Source: Clostridiales bacterium (lineage in GTDB: Bacteria > Bacillota > Clostridia > Oscillospirales > JAAYOS01). Taken from it: DNA of 48,056 nucleotides. The DNA lies in NCBI GenBank assembly GCA_012520195.1, contig JAAYOS010000014.1, forward strand, positions 1-48,056, written 5' to 3'. Below the pieces are notes generated by a model. That model worked only from the letters and a program-made list of their open reading frames with translations, searched no databases and was not told where the DNA came from. Shown here in pieces: positions 7,356 through 15,626 of the stretch (within the stretch, counting starts at the first letter, position 1; the number at the start of each line of letters is the position of its first letter). The position numbers and the translations under genes are program-made.

Positions 7356-8405
7356 TTGAAAACAATATCAAGATCGGTTATCTACATAAACCTATTTGCT
7401 ATCCTTGTCATAGGGCTTTCCTCATGCTCCACAGAGCAGAAACGTTATGAAGTAGAGTTTTTGCAGTTATTTGATACGGTTACTAGAGTTATCGGTTACA
7501 CAGACAGTGAGGAAGCATTTAGTGAGCACTCAAATCTCATCTATGAGAATTTGAAGGCCTACCATGAGCTGTATGACATCTACAACGATTATGGTTTTAA
7601 CAACATTAAGACAATAAACGACAAAGCCGGGGTAGAGCCGGTTAAAGTTGATAGAAGGATCATAGATCTTCTGTTGTTCTCTAAAGAAGCGTATGAAGCT
7701 ACTTATGGTGCCATTAACGTAGCAATGGGTGCGGTTTTAAGTATCTGGCACGAGTACCGTAGCGCAGGAACAAAAAATCCTGCAATCGCATCCTTACCGC
7801 CTATGGCAGATTTGGCATATGCTGCAGAACACTGCGACATCAACAATGTTATAATCAATACGGAGGACTCTACCGTCTATCTCTCAGACCCTGAAATGAG
7901 TTTGGATGTCGGTGCAGTAGCGAAAGGATATGCTGTTGAGATGGTTGCAAAGCTTGCTGAGGAAAGCGGTATGTCAAATGTAATTATCAATGCGGGAGGT
8001 AATGTCAGGGCCATCGGTGACAGGGGAGAGAGCAGGGGAAACTGGACAGTTGGCGTTCAAAACCCTAATAAAGAGAGCTCCGAGGCAAATCTTGTGCTAC
8101 TGTCAGTCGCAGACAAGGCCCTTGTTACAAGTGGCAGTTACAAACGCTATTTCATAGTTGACGGAGTTAGATATAGCCACATCATAGATCCCAATACACT
8201 CATGCCTGCCGCACACTTTGAGTCGGTAACAGTACTCGCAGAAGACTCCGGATGGGGAGATGCCTATTCAACTGCACTGTTTAACATGCCATTTGAGGAA
8301 GGACTAGCCCTTGTTGAAGTTCTAGAAGGTGTTGAAGCAATTTGGGTTTTCTCTGAGAAAAGGCTAGAGTACAGTTCAGGTGTGGCGGCATACATTAAAG
8401 AATAA
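7356..8405 (+). CDS. apbE: FAD:protein FMN transferase (ApbE family lipoprotein)
   Basis: A 349-residue lipoprotein starting at TTG with AGAGGTG seven bases before. The signal peptide ends in a lipobox (IGLSSC, Cys near residue 24), so the enzyme is anchored outside the cytoplasmic membrane. ApbE moves FMN from FAD onto a Thr or Ser of target proteins. Hallmarks are MSLDVGAVAKGYAVE, NVIINAGGNVRAIG, YSHIIDPNTLMPA and the metal-binding WGDAYSTALF near the end. Targets usually belong to RNF, NQR or extracellular electron-transfer systems; none is encoded in this window. It is the third gene of the NusG-II/Gx/apbE set. Confidence 0.92.
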   Translation: MKTISRSVIYINLFAILVIGLSSCSTEQKRYEVEFLQLFDTVTRVIGYTDSEEAFSEHSNLIYENLKAYHELYDIYNDYGFNNIKTINDKAGVEPVKVDRRIIDLLLFSKEAYEATYGAINVAMGAVLSIWHEYRSAGTKNPAIASLPPMADLAYAAEHCDINNVIINTEDSTVYLSDPEMSLDVGAVAKGYAVEMVAKLAEESGMSNVIINAGGNVRAIGDRGESRGNWTVGVQNPNKESSEANLVLLSVADKALVTSGSYKRYFIVDGVRYSHIIDPNTLMPAAHFESVTVLAEDSGWGDAYSTALFNMPFEEGLALVEVLEGVEAIWVFSEKRLEYSSGVAAYIKE

Positions 8406-8519
8406 CTGAAAAGAAAAACTGAGCGATTAGATTGCTTTATAGTAAATCTCTACCTAGTACACCAAAAGAACAACATAAAACAAAGAACAACGTACAACAA
8501 TATACGTACGAAAAATATT

Positions 8520-8550
8520 ACGCTCTGCAACTCTATCTGTTGCAGAGCGT
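8520..8550 (-). terminator. Strong terminator between convergent apbE and trxB
   Basis: ACGCTCTGCAAC (8520-8531) pairs perfectly with GTTGCAGAGCGT (8539-8550), loop 7 nt. On the minus strand the stem is followed by AATATTTTT, making it a good intrinsic terminator for trxB; it may also stop apbE transcription. Confidence 0.85.
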
Positions 8551-8573
8551 TAGTGTTAAGTAAAAGATTAGGC

Positions 8574-9437
8574 TTAATTTTTTGCTCCCCGTATAAACTT
8601 TACGGCTTCGGTACCCGCTTTTGCCCCTTCATAAACAGCCTTTGCTATCTGAAGGAGCCCTCCTGTGCAGTCACCTGCAGCATAGAGCCCAGGTAATGTC
8701 GTGGCCATGTTCTCGTCAACCACTATTCGGTTTCCCTCAATATAGGCTCCGAGTTTTCTAGCTAGGTCAGTGCTTCCTGCGACTCCTAATGCAATAAATA
8801 AGCCACCGAATGCCTTCTCAACTCCATTTTTGAACCGTATACTCTCAAGCACTTCGTCTCCAATAAGGGATTCGATCTCATCTTCAATGACGTTGATGCC
8901 ATCGGGTGTTGCAGCCTCCATTGGTTTGCCATCGGTTACGATCGTTACTGATCCGACTACTGGTTGAAGCTCCAGTGCTTCGTGCACAGCATATTCGCCG
9001 TTACCCATGACCGCAACATCCTTGCCTCTGAAAAAGAAGGCGTCACATGTGGCACAGTAGCTTACTCCGCGTCCTTCTAACTCACGAATGCCTTTGATGC
9101 GCGGTGTGGTTCTAGATGTCCCAGTTGCAATAATAACAGCATCAGCAGAGTAGTCGCCACCTTTAGCACTAACATTATATTTGCCGTCGAAGGAAATGCC
9201 AAGAACCTCATCATCAACTATTTTTGCTCCTGCATTCACTGCTTGGGCTATCCCCTGGGATAAGAGATGCTCGCCACTAATGGGTTCTGCAAACCCGTAA
9301 TAGTTTTCTATTTTACTGGCCTTATTGAGCGCCCCTCCATCTCTACCAATCACAATTGTGTCTACGTTGGCTCGAGCGGAGTAGAGTGCTGCCGAGATAC
9401 CGGCTGGGCCTTTACCGATTATGAGTATTGTTGGCAT
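8574..9437 (-). CDS. trxB: Thioredoxin reductase-like flavoprotein, possibly ferredoxin-dependent
   Basis: A 287-residue FAD protein with GKGPAGISAALYSARAN at the N-terminus, the redox pair C128-A-T-C131-D and the terminal FAD motif GLYAAGDCTG. It should reduce the thioredoxin encoded directly upstream. The middle nucleotide domain is unusual: GNGEYAVHEALEL is present, but the HRRxxxR motif that binds the NADPH phosphate in ordinary TrxB is absent (VTIVTDGKPMEA stands there). With the shorter length, this resembles the clostridial ferredoxin-dependent flavin thioredoxin reductases rather than the NADPH enzyme (inference). Start ATG has GGAGGT six bases before. It lies 115 bases after trxA and ends at a strong terminator. 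Confidence 0.85.
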   Translation of the reverse strand: MPTILIIGKGPAGISAALYSARANVDTIVIGRDGGALNKASKIENYYGFAEPISGEHLLSQGIAQAVNAGAKIVDDEVLGISFDGKYNVSAKGGDYSADAVIIATGTSRTTPRIKGIRELEGRGVSYCATCDAFFFRGKDVAVMGNGEYAVHEALELQPVVGSVTIVTDGKPMEAATPDGINVIEDEIESLIGDEVLESIRFKNGVEKAFGGLFIALGVAGSTDLARKLGAYIEGNRIVVDENMATTLPGLYAAGDCTGGLLQIAKAVYEGAKAGTEAVKFIRGAKN

Positions 9438-9552
9438 TGATCTACCTCCGTTTTTTCAGACAATAGCAATAAGACAGACTGACGGCGTGTTTAGCAAACC
9501 CTCCCGTACTGCCTTATTGCGTGATCATGATATTTTTTTCACTGCCCTCAGT

Positions 9553-9861
9553 TCAGTCCAACATGTCAAGGATAGCATCTTTTGGACGGACGCCAACGGC
9601 CTTTGATGAAACCTCGCCGTTCTTAAATACGATCAGTGTAGGGATGCTCATGACTCCGTATTGGGAAGCCAGTTCTGGCTCTTCATCGATGTTGATCTTT
9701 CCGACAACTACATCCTCAGGTGCTGTGCGTGAAATTTCGTCTATTGTAGGCTCCAGCATACGACATGGGCCGCACCAAGGCGCCCAAAAGTCAATGAGTA
9801 CAGTTTTTCCGGAATTGAGAACCTCTGTTTCAAAGTTTTGCTTAGTAATTGTTAATGACAT
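9553..9861 (-). CDS. trxA: Thioredoxin
   Basis: A 102-residue thioredoxin. The active site W29-C-G-P-C33 sits in FWAPWCGPCRM, and the cis-proline loop is in MSIPTLIVFKNG. It reduces protein disulfides in the cytoplasm and is recycled by the reductase encoded next. The ATG at 9861 has AGGAGA at seven-base spacing; a TTG two codons upstream is less likely. First gene of the trxA-trxB unit; the region before it (about 130 bases) should carry the promoter, and a TATAAT (minus strand, 9900-9905) is present without a clear -35 box. Confidence 0.95.
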   Translation of the reverse strand: MSLTITKQNFETEVLNSGKTVLIDFWAPWCGPCRMLEPTIDEISRTAPEDVVVGKINIDEEPELASQYGVMSIPTLIVFKNGEVSSKAVGVRPKDAILDMLD

Positions 9862-9995
9862 ATTCAATCTCCTGTCTGCGTTTTACGCTATTTGGTATGA
9901 TTATAGTTTACATACTCCAGTATTTTATTACAGTAACTTTGTCACATATGAATGCAATAGTATTCTATCCAAAGTATAATGATATTTCAACTGTA

Positions 9996-11402
9996 CTAAC
10001 AGATTATGTCGCGTTTGTTAAATATTCTATAGGCTAATACAAAGAGCAATACCGAGCAGATGCAGAGGACGAATGCTCCAAGTAGAGTCGTAACACCACC
10101 CAGGCCAGAAAGAAGCACGATCGGGTTTTTATATGCCAGAGGGTTAAAGGCTTTACTTAGATTCATCCTTTCGGGCTGAATTGTGAAGATGGTAAACATA
10201 ACACCGATTAGTGTCCCCACAACTATCGATATAACGCCCTTCCGTGTTAATATCGACACAAAGACAGCGAGGGCAGCGGCAAATAACGCAAATAGTGTTA
10301 TCGGAACTAAACACCTTAGCAAGAAGATTGCAATAGGAATGAGAACAAGCTCCTTGTTAGGCAACGCGTAGTACAAGAAATACCCATATTCCGAAGCATA
10401 CTTACTGTAACCCAGGTAGAAGTGACCGTGGCGATATTCTGCACCGAGAAACGCTGTATCTCTCTCCCAGCTAACCCTGCTGAAGAAGCCTCTGCCTAGA
10501 TACGCACCATCGTAATTTGGCGCGGCAGATGGGGCTTTTAGCGAAGTAAAAGAGCCCTTAAGATAAAGAACGGGGTAATTGGGGTTGCCAAAGCCATTTA
10601 CAAGTCCTAGAAACAAAAACGCGACAAACAAGGGAACTAACAACCACATTAGTGTTATGAGGAAAGCGGCGATAGTCTTTGCCAATACTACCTTCCCCCT
10701 TGGAAGTGGCTGGAGTAAGAGGAACTTGAAGCTACCTGAATCCGCTTCCCCCGACATAATATCAGATAGAACTAGCAGGGCGATGAGAAGCGCGATAGGA
10801 GGGAGTAGTTCATCAAAAGCGCTGTATAAAAAAGCATAACCCGTCATCTCATACCGATCCATAGGCTTTATATTATTATCACGCAGAGAAGTTAAGAACT
10901 CATGCTGCAATCTGTAATAGTCAACAGCATTCTGTCTCATGTCCGGCGATGAGAGTAGCCGCGAGGGGTAATCCATGTAGCGGGAGGGCAACCCCTTCAG
11001 GAGTTGTCCACTATCAACTAGCGATTTTACGTCCTCAGTATAAAATTTCAGTTCATTCTCATAGTGCTTAATGTCAGCATCAAGCTCGGCGTAAACATCG
11101 CGCTCAAGCATAGTTTTTGCTTTTTGCCCGTAGTACTCCGCGCGGATTGCTGCATTATCCGAATATATTTTGAAAAGGGGAGCATCAAACTGTTTAGCGC
11201 GGTTGCCATAGGTTGTGTGATCGAGTTTGTAATAGTCCTCCAGAAAAAGAAAGTTACTTATGTTCTCAGTTCTTTGACGAGCTCCCTCATCAATCTTTGA
11301 AAATATCATAGAAGCTATAAGTATACAGTAGATTGCAAGCACAATCCTGTTTTTCCTACTCTTTACTGCTTTTTTTATCTCAAAACGGATTAACGGCCCC
11401 AT
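9996..11402 (-). CDS. ABC-2 type transporter permease (second copy)
   Basis: A 468-residue membrane protein. The N-terminus (MGPLIRFEIKKAVKSRKNRI) leads into one membrane segment, followed by a large extracytoplasmic region of about 150 residues, then five or more membrane segments in the C-terminal half. The intracellular motif MSGEADSGSFKFLLLQPLPRGKV is almost the same as in the neighbouring permease (SEMDSGSFKFLLLQPYPRSKV), so the two are paralogues that probably pair as a heterodimer. The export substrate is unknown. The ATG at 11402 with GGAGGA four bases before is preferred to one seven codons upstream. Fourth gene of the crp-ABC operon. Confidence 0.88.
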   Translation of the reverse strand: MGPLIRFEIKKAVKSRKNRIVLAIYCILIASMIFSKIDEGARQRTENISNFLFLEDYYKLDHTTYGNRAKQFDAPLFKIYSDNAAIRAEYYGQKAKTMLERDVYAELDADIKHYENELKFYTEDVKSLVDSGQLLKGLPSRYMDYPSRLLSSPDMRQNAVDYYRLQHEFLTSLRDNNIKPMDRYEMTGYAFLYSAFDELLPPIALLIALLVLSDIMSGEADSGSFKFLLLQPLPRGKVVLAKTIAAFLITLMWLLVPLFVAFLFLGLVNGFGNPNYPVLYLKGSFTSLKAPSAAPNYDGAYLGRGFFSRVSWERDTAFLGAEYRHGHFYLGYSKYASEYGYFLYYALPNKELVLIPIAIFLLRCLVPITLFALFAAALAVFVSILTRKGVISIVVGTLIGVMFTIFTIQPERMNLSKAFNPLAYKNPIVLLSGLGGVTTLLGAFVLCICSVLLFVLAYRIFNKRDIIC

Positions 11403-11416
11403 ATATTCCTCCCTAT

Positions 11417-12601
11417 CTAGCAAGCTATATCTTTCTTAATAAATATGGTACGGCTTGCTATTAGTACAATCGAACTTGCCAGAACAAATATCAAAATACC
11501 CGCCAACATTGATCCGGGTGCTCGCCCCTCCAGAGTCGTTATTGCGTTCCCATATGAGAGCGGCCATAGGAGAGATATAACCGGAATTCGACTAATAGGC
11601 GGCTGTAGTACAGCAGCAGCAAAAAATACGCTTATAGATACGGTCATGGCATTTAGACTCTCCTGGGACAAAACTGATGCTATACCTGCAAATGAAATCA
11701 GAAACACAATATAAAGTGTAAAGAGAATAAAAGTATATAACAGAAACTGCCCTGCTCCTAAATACTCCAGAATCTCACTTTGTGGTGTAACAGTAATAGA
11801 TGAAAAAGCATATGGATCGAAGGAAAGGGGATAAGCGATACTTCCTGTACCATTAAAAGCTGACATGATCAGGAAAACCGCCAGTGTTGAGCTTGATATT
11901 ACCGTGAAGGTTATGATTAAGCAGGACAAAATCTTCGCTGAGAAGACTTTGCTGCGGGGATAGGGTTGCAACAGGAGAAACTTAAAGCTGCCCGAGTCCA
12001 TCTCGGATGTAAAGCAATCACCACAAAGAAGTAGGACTACCGCAGCTGCAAGATATGGCATAAGTACCGAGAATGCCTGATATATAAAGTTCACGCCTGT
12101 CATCTCATTGGCACTGCGCAGAGGCTTAATGTCGTTATCAAAGAAGTACCTGTTTAGGTTTATATTATTGATAAGATCCGCTTCGGTCACTCCGCCCTCC
12201 GCCTTTGTTTTCCCGGAGATGATCCCGTCGCGGAGGCCCTGGAGGATATTTTCATTTCGATTAATGTTTGCAAGAACAACGTCACGCCAACGGTCCTCAC
12301 CAACCCAGGCCGAAAAGACACGCTGTTGCGCCGAATAAACTGCATCCCTTCGCCAAAGTTCCATTGCCAGCTGTATATTTTCAGGTGGATCCTTCGGATA
12401 AGTTTGAAGCAATAGGTTAAGTTGAAGTGCGGCATCCCAGGCGCTGCCGTCATATCCCAAACGCATTCCCTTATATCTATAGTCTGTTATCATGTTAATG
12501 GCCCCGAATGTGAGCAGTGTGACAAACAGGAGCAACCAGACCACTAGGTTTTTAACAGAGGGGAACTGCTTTTTCAATTCAAAGTGGATAAGCTTCTTCA
12601 T
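11417..12601 (-). CDS. ABC-2 type transporter permease (first copy)
   Basis: A 394-residue membrane protein. One membrane segment near residues 18-36 is followed by a long extracytoplasmic loop (about residues 40-180), then a cluster of five membrane segments. It carries the conserved MDSGSFKFLLLQPYPRSKV block that marks this ABC-2 subfamily and faces the ATPase. Its stop lies 14 bases before the start of the second permease, and its start overlaps the ATPase gene by 4 bases (ATGA type), so translation is coupled. Together with the ATPase and the second permease it should form an exporter, often for peptides or lipids, but the cargo cannot be read from the sequence. Confidence 0.88.
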   Translation of the reverse strand: MKKLIHFELKKQFPSVKNLVVWLLLFVTLLTFGAINMITDYRYKGMRLGYDGSAWDAALQLNLLLQTYPKDPPENIQLAMELWRRDAVYSAQQRVFSAWVGEDRWRDVVLANINRNENILQGLRDGIISGKTKAEGGVTEADLINNINLNRYFFDNDIKPLRSANEMTGVNFIYQAFSVLMPYLAAAVVLLLCGDCFTSEMDSGSFKFLLLQPYPRSKVFSAKILSCLIITFTVISSSTLAVFLIMSAFNGTGSIAYPLSFDPYAFSSITVTPQSEILEYLGAGQFLLYTFILFTLYIVFLISFAGIASVLSQESLNAMTVSISVFFAAAVLQPPISRIPVISLLWPLSYGNAITTLEGRAPGSMLAGILIFVLASSIVLIASRTIFIKKDIAC

Positions 12602-13539
12602 GCACCATCACCTCTGAAGATCCTGCTATATACGAGTTCAAGATCATCTTGCTTCTTAGTAATATCAAAGATATTAACGCCCTTGCCTACCACAGTCGTT
12701 AACACTTCCGATATTACTCCTTCGCGCAGGTGTATGATGAGCTTGTTTCTTCCCTCAACCTTAGTGGAGAGTACACCATCAATTCCCTTAACATATCCTT
12801 CAACAATTTGAGGATCAGAAACCCTTAACTCAAAAATAGCTTCGAATTCAGGGGTTAGGTGGTTAAGGAGGACACCATCTTTAATATATATAACTCGGTC
12901 AGCAATCCGCTCAACCTCGCCTAGCATATGGGAGGAAAACAGAATCGATACACCCTCCTCATGGGCCATTTTGAGCATCAACTCACGAAGTTCCATCGTA
13001 CCTGTAGGATCAAGTCCGTTTGTGGGCTCATCCAGGATAAGAAGCTTTGGATCTGTGATGAGACACATACCGATCGCAAGTCGCTGCTTCATACCGAGGG
13101 AGTATTTGCGAACCTGCCTGTGAATACTGTCGCCGAGACCTGTAAGTTCAATTGCCCTATCAAGGCGGCTCTTCGGTATTCCCCGGAGCTCAGCGATAAA
13201 TAGCATATTATCCAATCCGCTAAGGTTCAGATATAAACCCGGATTTTCAATAATGCCCGAAAGGCTCTTTAAGGCCATCTCGCGCTGTGTCTTCAAGGGG
13301 TATCCGTCAATTACGATAGCACCTTTATCGGGGCGGATGAGATCAGTTATAAGCCGAAGAGTTGTAGTTTTTCCTGCACCGTTTGGTCCAACAAATCCTA
13401 CAATCTCACCCCGTTTGACACTAAATGAGATGTCATTAATAACTTTTGCTTCACCAAAGCTTTTTGATAGGTTAGAGACATCAAGAATATTCATACCTTG
13501 TGCGCCATAGCACCCTACGACCATAAAAGGCGGTGCCAT
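12598..13539 (-). CDS. ABC transporter ATP-binding protein (ABC-2 exporter)
   Basis: A 313-residue ATPase with Walker A GPNGAGKTT, the signature YSLGMKQR, Walker B LLILDEPTNGLDP and an H-loop (SSHML). About 80 residues beyond the ABC core form a C-terminal domain often seen in ABC-2 exporter ATPases of antibiotic or peptide export. The family sequence really begins at MNILDVSNLSKSFG (ATG at 13494), but the ATG at 13539 lies behind AAAGGAG in the overlap with the regulator stop, so I keep the longer form with reservation; the first 15 residues (MAPPFMVV...) look non-conserved. The start sits 8 bases after the regulator gene. Confidence 0.88.
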   Translation of the reverse strand: MAPPFMVVGCYGAQGMNILDVSNLSKSFGEAKVINDISFSVKRGEIVGFVGPNGAGKTTTLRLITDLIRPDKGAIVIDGYPLKTQREMALKSLSGIIENPGLYLNLSGLDNMLFIAELRGIPKSRLDRAIELTGLGDSIHRQVRKYSLGMKQRLAIGMCLITDPKLLILDEPTNGLDPTGTMELRELMLKMAHEEGVSILFSSHMLGEVERIADRVIYIKDGVLLNHLTPEFEAIFELRVSDPQIVEGYVKGIDGVLSTKVEGRNKLIIHLREGVISEVLTTVVGKGVNIFDITKKQDDLELVYSRIFRGDGA

Positions 13540-13547
13540 TTCTCCTT

Positions 13548-14294
13548 TCAGATAATAAAACTATCGCGTGAAAGAATTTTGAACGAGTTTCTATGCATAT
13601 CGATAAGACCTTCATCCCGCATCCTGCCAAGTTCTCTGGACAGAGCACTCCTGTCTACACAGAGGTAGTCGGCAAGCTCACTTCGTGAAAACGGGATGTT
13701 GAAAGTGAGCCCTTTGGTACTCTCTGCCTGATCGATTAAAAACGCCATAATCTTTGAACGGATACTTTTTTTAGAAAGATGCTCAATCTTGCGGTTTAGT
13801 ATTATGTTCTTGCCTGCAAGGATTTTCATCATGTTTTCAATCAAAGTCGAGTGGAACTCACATGCAGACGAGCAGGGCGTGGTTATTCTTCTGAAGCGCA
13901 ACCACATTACAGTGGTGTCCTCAACTGCGATAACCGAGTATGGAATACTGTTTGGATATGTGCAAGCAAACGCTTCGCCAAACATGTCATACTGCTCAGC
14001 ATCACTAAGTATCATTCTGTTACCGAACATATCCTCTCTCAGAATTCTTACAGTACCCTTCAACACGATCCCTATGAACTCAACAGCATCACCAGCCATC
14101 AGCAATGACTCCTGCTTCCCGTATGTTCGTTTGGATGCATCCAAGCAGGGGAGAATCTTATCAATATCATCGCTCTTGATTCCCTCAAAGAGAGGGCTTC
14201 TAAGAAGTGCTTGTGGTAGAGCTTGAGCACCGTTTTCTACTAAATTATTCGAATTATACCTTTTTTCATCTGTGTTTTCAACTGGAACACTCAT
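13548..14294 (-). CDS. Crp/Fnr family transcriptional regulator
   Basis: A 248-residue protein: cyclic-nucleotide-binding-type beta barrel (about residues 35-150), a long dimer helix, then a C-terminal winged helix-turn-helix (SRSELADYLCVDRSALSRELGRM, about 204-226). There is no N-terminal cysteine cluster, so it is not a classical oxygen-sensing Fnr; its effector is unknown. It heads the operon with the ABC-2 exporter and is divergent from the ferredoxin-like gene. A palindrome GTTGCA-AA-TGCAAC in the shared intergenic region fits the half-sites of this family. HcpR-type regulators with similar neighbours respond to nitric oxide or nitrite, which is a reasonable but unproven guess. SD: GGAGTAGGGA. 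Confidence 0.88.
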   Translation of the reverse strand: MSVPVENTDEKRYNSNNLVENGAQALPQALLRSPLFEGIKSDDIDKILPCLDASKRTYGKQESLLMAGDAVEFIGIVLKGTVRILREDMFGNRMILSDAEQYDMFGEAFACTYPNSIPYSVIAVEDTTVMWLRFRRITTPCSSACEFHSTLIENMMKILAGKNIILNRKIEHLSKKSIRSKIMAFLIDQAESTKGLTFNIPFSRSELADYLCVDRSALSRELGRMRDEGLIDMHRNSFKILSRDSFII

Positions 14295-14385
14295 TCGATT
14301 CCCTACTCCCTAAAAGTCTGTACTATTACCTCGTACCAAGATGCTACTCAATCGAGTCTACAAATATAGATTCTACCACCCGTTC

Positions 14386-14426
14386 GTTGCAAATGCAACA
14401 ACTTTTAATCTTTGGTCGACTATAAT
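14386..14426 (+). promoter_or_regulatory. Crp/Fnr-type operator and -10 box of the ferredoxin-like gene
   Basis: The palindrome GTTGCA-AA-TGCAAC (14386-14399) is followed by TATAAT (14421-14426) with no recognisable -35 hexamer. If transcription starts about 7 bases after the -10 box, the operator is centred near -40.5, the position of a class II activator site. The divergent Crp/Fnr gene is the obvious candidate regulator. Confidence 0.65.
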
Positions 14427-14461
14427 TGTCTCAGAAAGAAGAATTCTAGGAGGTCGTAGTA

Positions 14462-15265
14462 ATGATATTAAGAAAAATAATCAAAATCGATGAGGATCTT
14501 TGTAACGGATGCGGAATATGTGTGGATGCATGCCACGAGGGCGCAATAGGAATGGTAGATGGAAAAGCAAAGCTTTTGAGAGACGATTACTGTGATGGGC
14601 TCGGTGACTGTCTGCCTGTTTGCCCTACAGGTGCAATTTCATTTGAGGAGAGAGAGGCCCTCCCCTTCGATGAAGAGGCAGTTAAGAAAAATATGCAATT
14701 GAAGAAGGCGACAGAAGGAGTTAAGAATGAGGGCAGCGGATGCCCAGGTGCTCGCGCACAAGTTATGAAAAGTGCCAAAAAGGAACCTGATACTCTTGCT
14801 TGCGGATGTCCCGGCTCAAACTCTCGTACATTTAACAGAACTAATTCATCAGCCGTCGTATCTCAGACACAGACTTCGCCCCAACAGGTTAATGTAGAAT
14901 CTCAGCTGGGTCAGTGGCCTGTGCAGATCAAGCTTGCACCTGTAAATGCTCCGTATTTCGATGGCGCAAAACTTCTGATTGCTGCGGACTGCGCAGCCTA
15001 TGCATATGGTAACTTCCACAATGACTTCATGAAAGACAAAATCACTCTCATTGGATGTCCGAAACTGGACATGGTGGACTACTCGCAGAAGTTGACCGAA
15101 ATCATTAAGCACAACAACATTAGGAGTATAACTCTTGTTAGGATGCAGGTCCCATGCTGTGGAGGTCTTGAGAGAGCAGTTACGCAAGCAATTATGGATA
15201 GCGGGAAGATGATACCGTGGCAGATTGTCGTTCTGTCGACAGATGGCCGTATTATCGACATGTAA
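14462..15265 (+). CDS. 4Fe-4S ferredoxin-domain protein with extra cysteine motifs
   Basis: A 267-residue protein. A full 4Fe-4S motif (CNGCGICVDAC) lies at residues 15-25 and a second, lacking one of the four cysteines (CDGLGDCLPVCP), follows. After a spacer come two CPG motifs (SGCPGAR and CGCPGSN). The C-terminal domain (about 160-267) carries AADCAAYAYG, LIGCPKLDM and PCCGGLE and matches the ferredoxin-plus-domain proteins found next to Crp/Fnr regulators and hybrid cluster proteins in Clostridia. A redox role, perhaps electron supply in nitrosative or oxygen stress, is inferred from family and context. SD is TAGGAGGTC. It has its own activator-type promoter. Confidence 0.85.
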   Translation: MILRKIIKIDEDLCNGCGICVDACHEGAIGMVDGKAKLLRDDYCDGLGDCLPVCPTGAISFEEREALPFDEEAVKKNMQLKKATEGVKNEGSGCPGARAQVMKSAKKEPDTLACGCPGSNSRTFNRTNSSAVVSQTQTSPQQVNVESQLGQWPVQIKLAPVNAPYFDGAKLLIAADCAAYAYGNFHNDFMKDKITLIGCPKLDMVDYSQKLTEIIKHNNIRSITLVRMQVPCCGGLERAVTQAIMDSGKMIPWQIVVLSTDGRIIDM

Positions 15266-15286
15266 CTCTATTTCCAGCAAGACAGT

Positions 15287-15312
15287 TAATGTAAACAGAT
15301 AATGTAAACAGA
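15287..15312. repeat. 13-bp direct repeat (TAATGTAAACAGA) x2
   Basis: Two perfect adjoining copies (15287-15299 and 15300-15312) right after the ferredoxin-like gene. Confidence 0.8.
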
Positions 15313-15333
15313 ATTAGCAGTTAATGCTAAATA

Positions 15334-15386
15334 GAAAAAACAGTGAAACCACGCTAGATTCTAAAGTGTGTTTTCACTGTTTTTTC
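15334..15386 (+). terminator. Terminator after the ferredoxin-like gene
   Basis: AAAAAACAGTGAAA pairs with TTTTCACTGTTTTTT, extended inward by CACGCT with AGTGTG. The stem ends in a T-run on both strands, so it can act in either direction. Confidence 0.85.
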
Positions 15387-15535
15387 TCGTTTTGAATTTT
15401 TGTGTGCCAGCATAGGTGTGTTGCATTCAGTATGAGCTAAATCAGTTATAATAATTCCTTTTAATACTGTACAAAACGCAAAACATTGTGTAAAATAGAG
15501 GTAATGTAAGAAATTTTCATAACTGGTAGAACAAA

Positions 15536-15591
15536 AGAACTAGAACAACAGAACTAGAACAACAGAACTAGAACAACAGAACTAGAACAAC
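15536..15591. repeat. 14-bp tandem repeat (AGAACTAGAACAAC) x4
   Basis: Four perfect units at 15536-15549, 15550-15563, 15564-15577 and 15578-15591, followed by a partial unit. They sit in the leader or promoter region of the methionine sulfoxide reductase gene, ending 35 bases before its start. Confidence 0.9.
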
Positions 15592-15626
15592 AGAATAAGA
15601 AGTTGGCAATACTTAGGAGAGATTCA

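Noticed and set aside
13789-14226. 145-codon open frame opposite the Crp/Fnr gene
   Set aside because: Antisense shadow; the minus-strand frame has clear cNMP-binding and helix-turn-helix domains.
14849-15280. 143-codon minus-strand open frame opposite the ferredoxin-like gene
   Set aside because: The plus-strand frame has cysteine motifs and a promoter; the minus frame has neither domain nor SD.
15536-15591. Possible CRISPR array
   Set aside because: Units are 14 bp, adjoin directly and have no spacers; no cas genes nearby. The same holds for 3717-3774 and 47696-47841.
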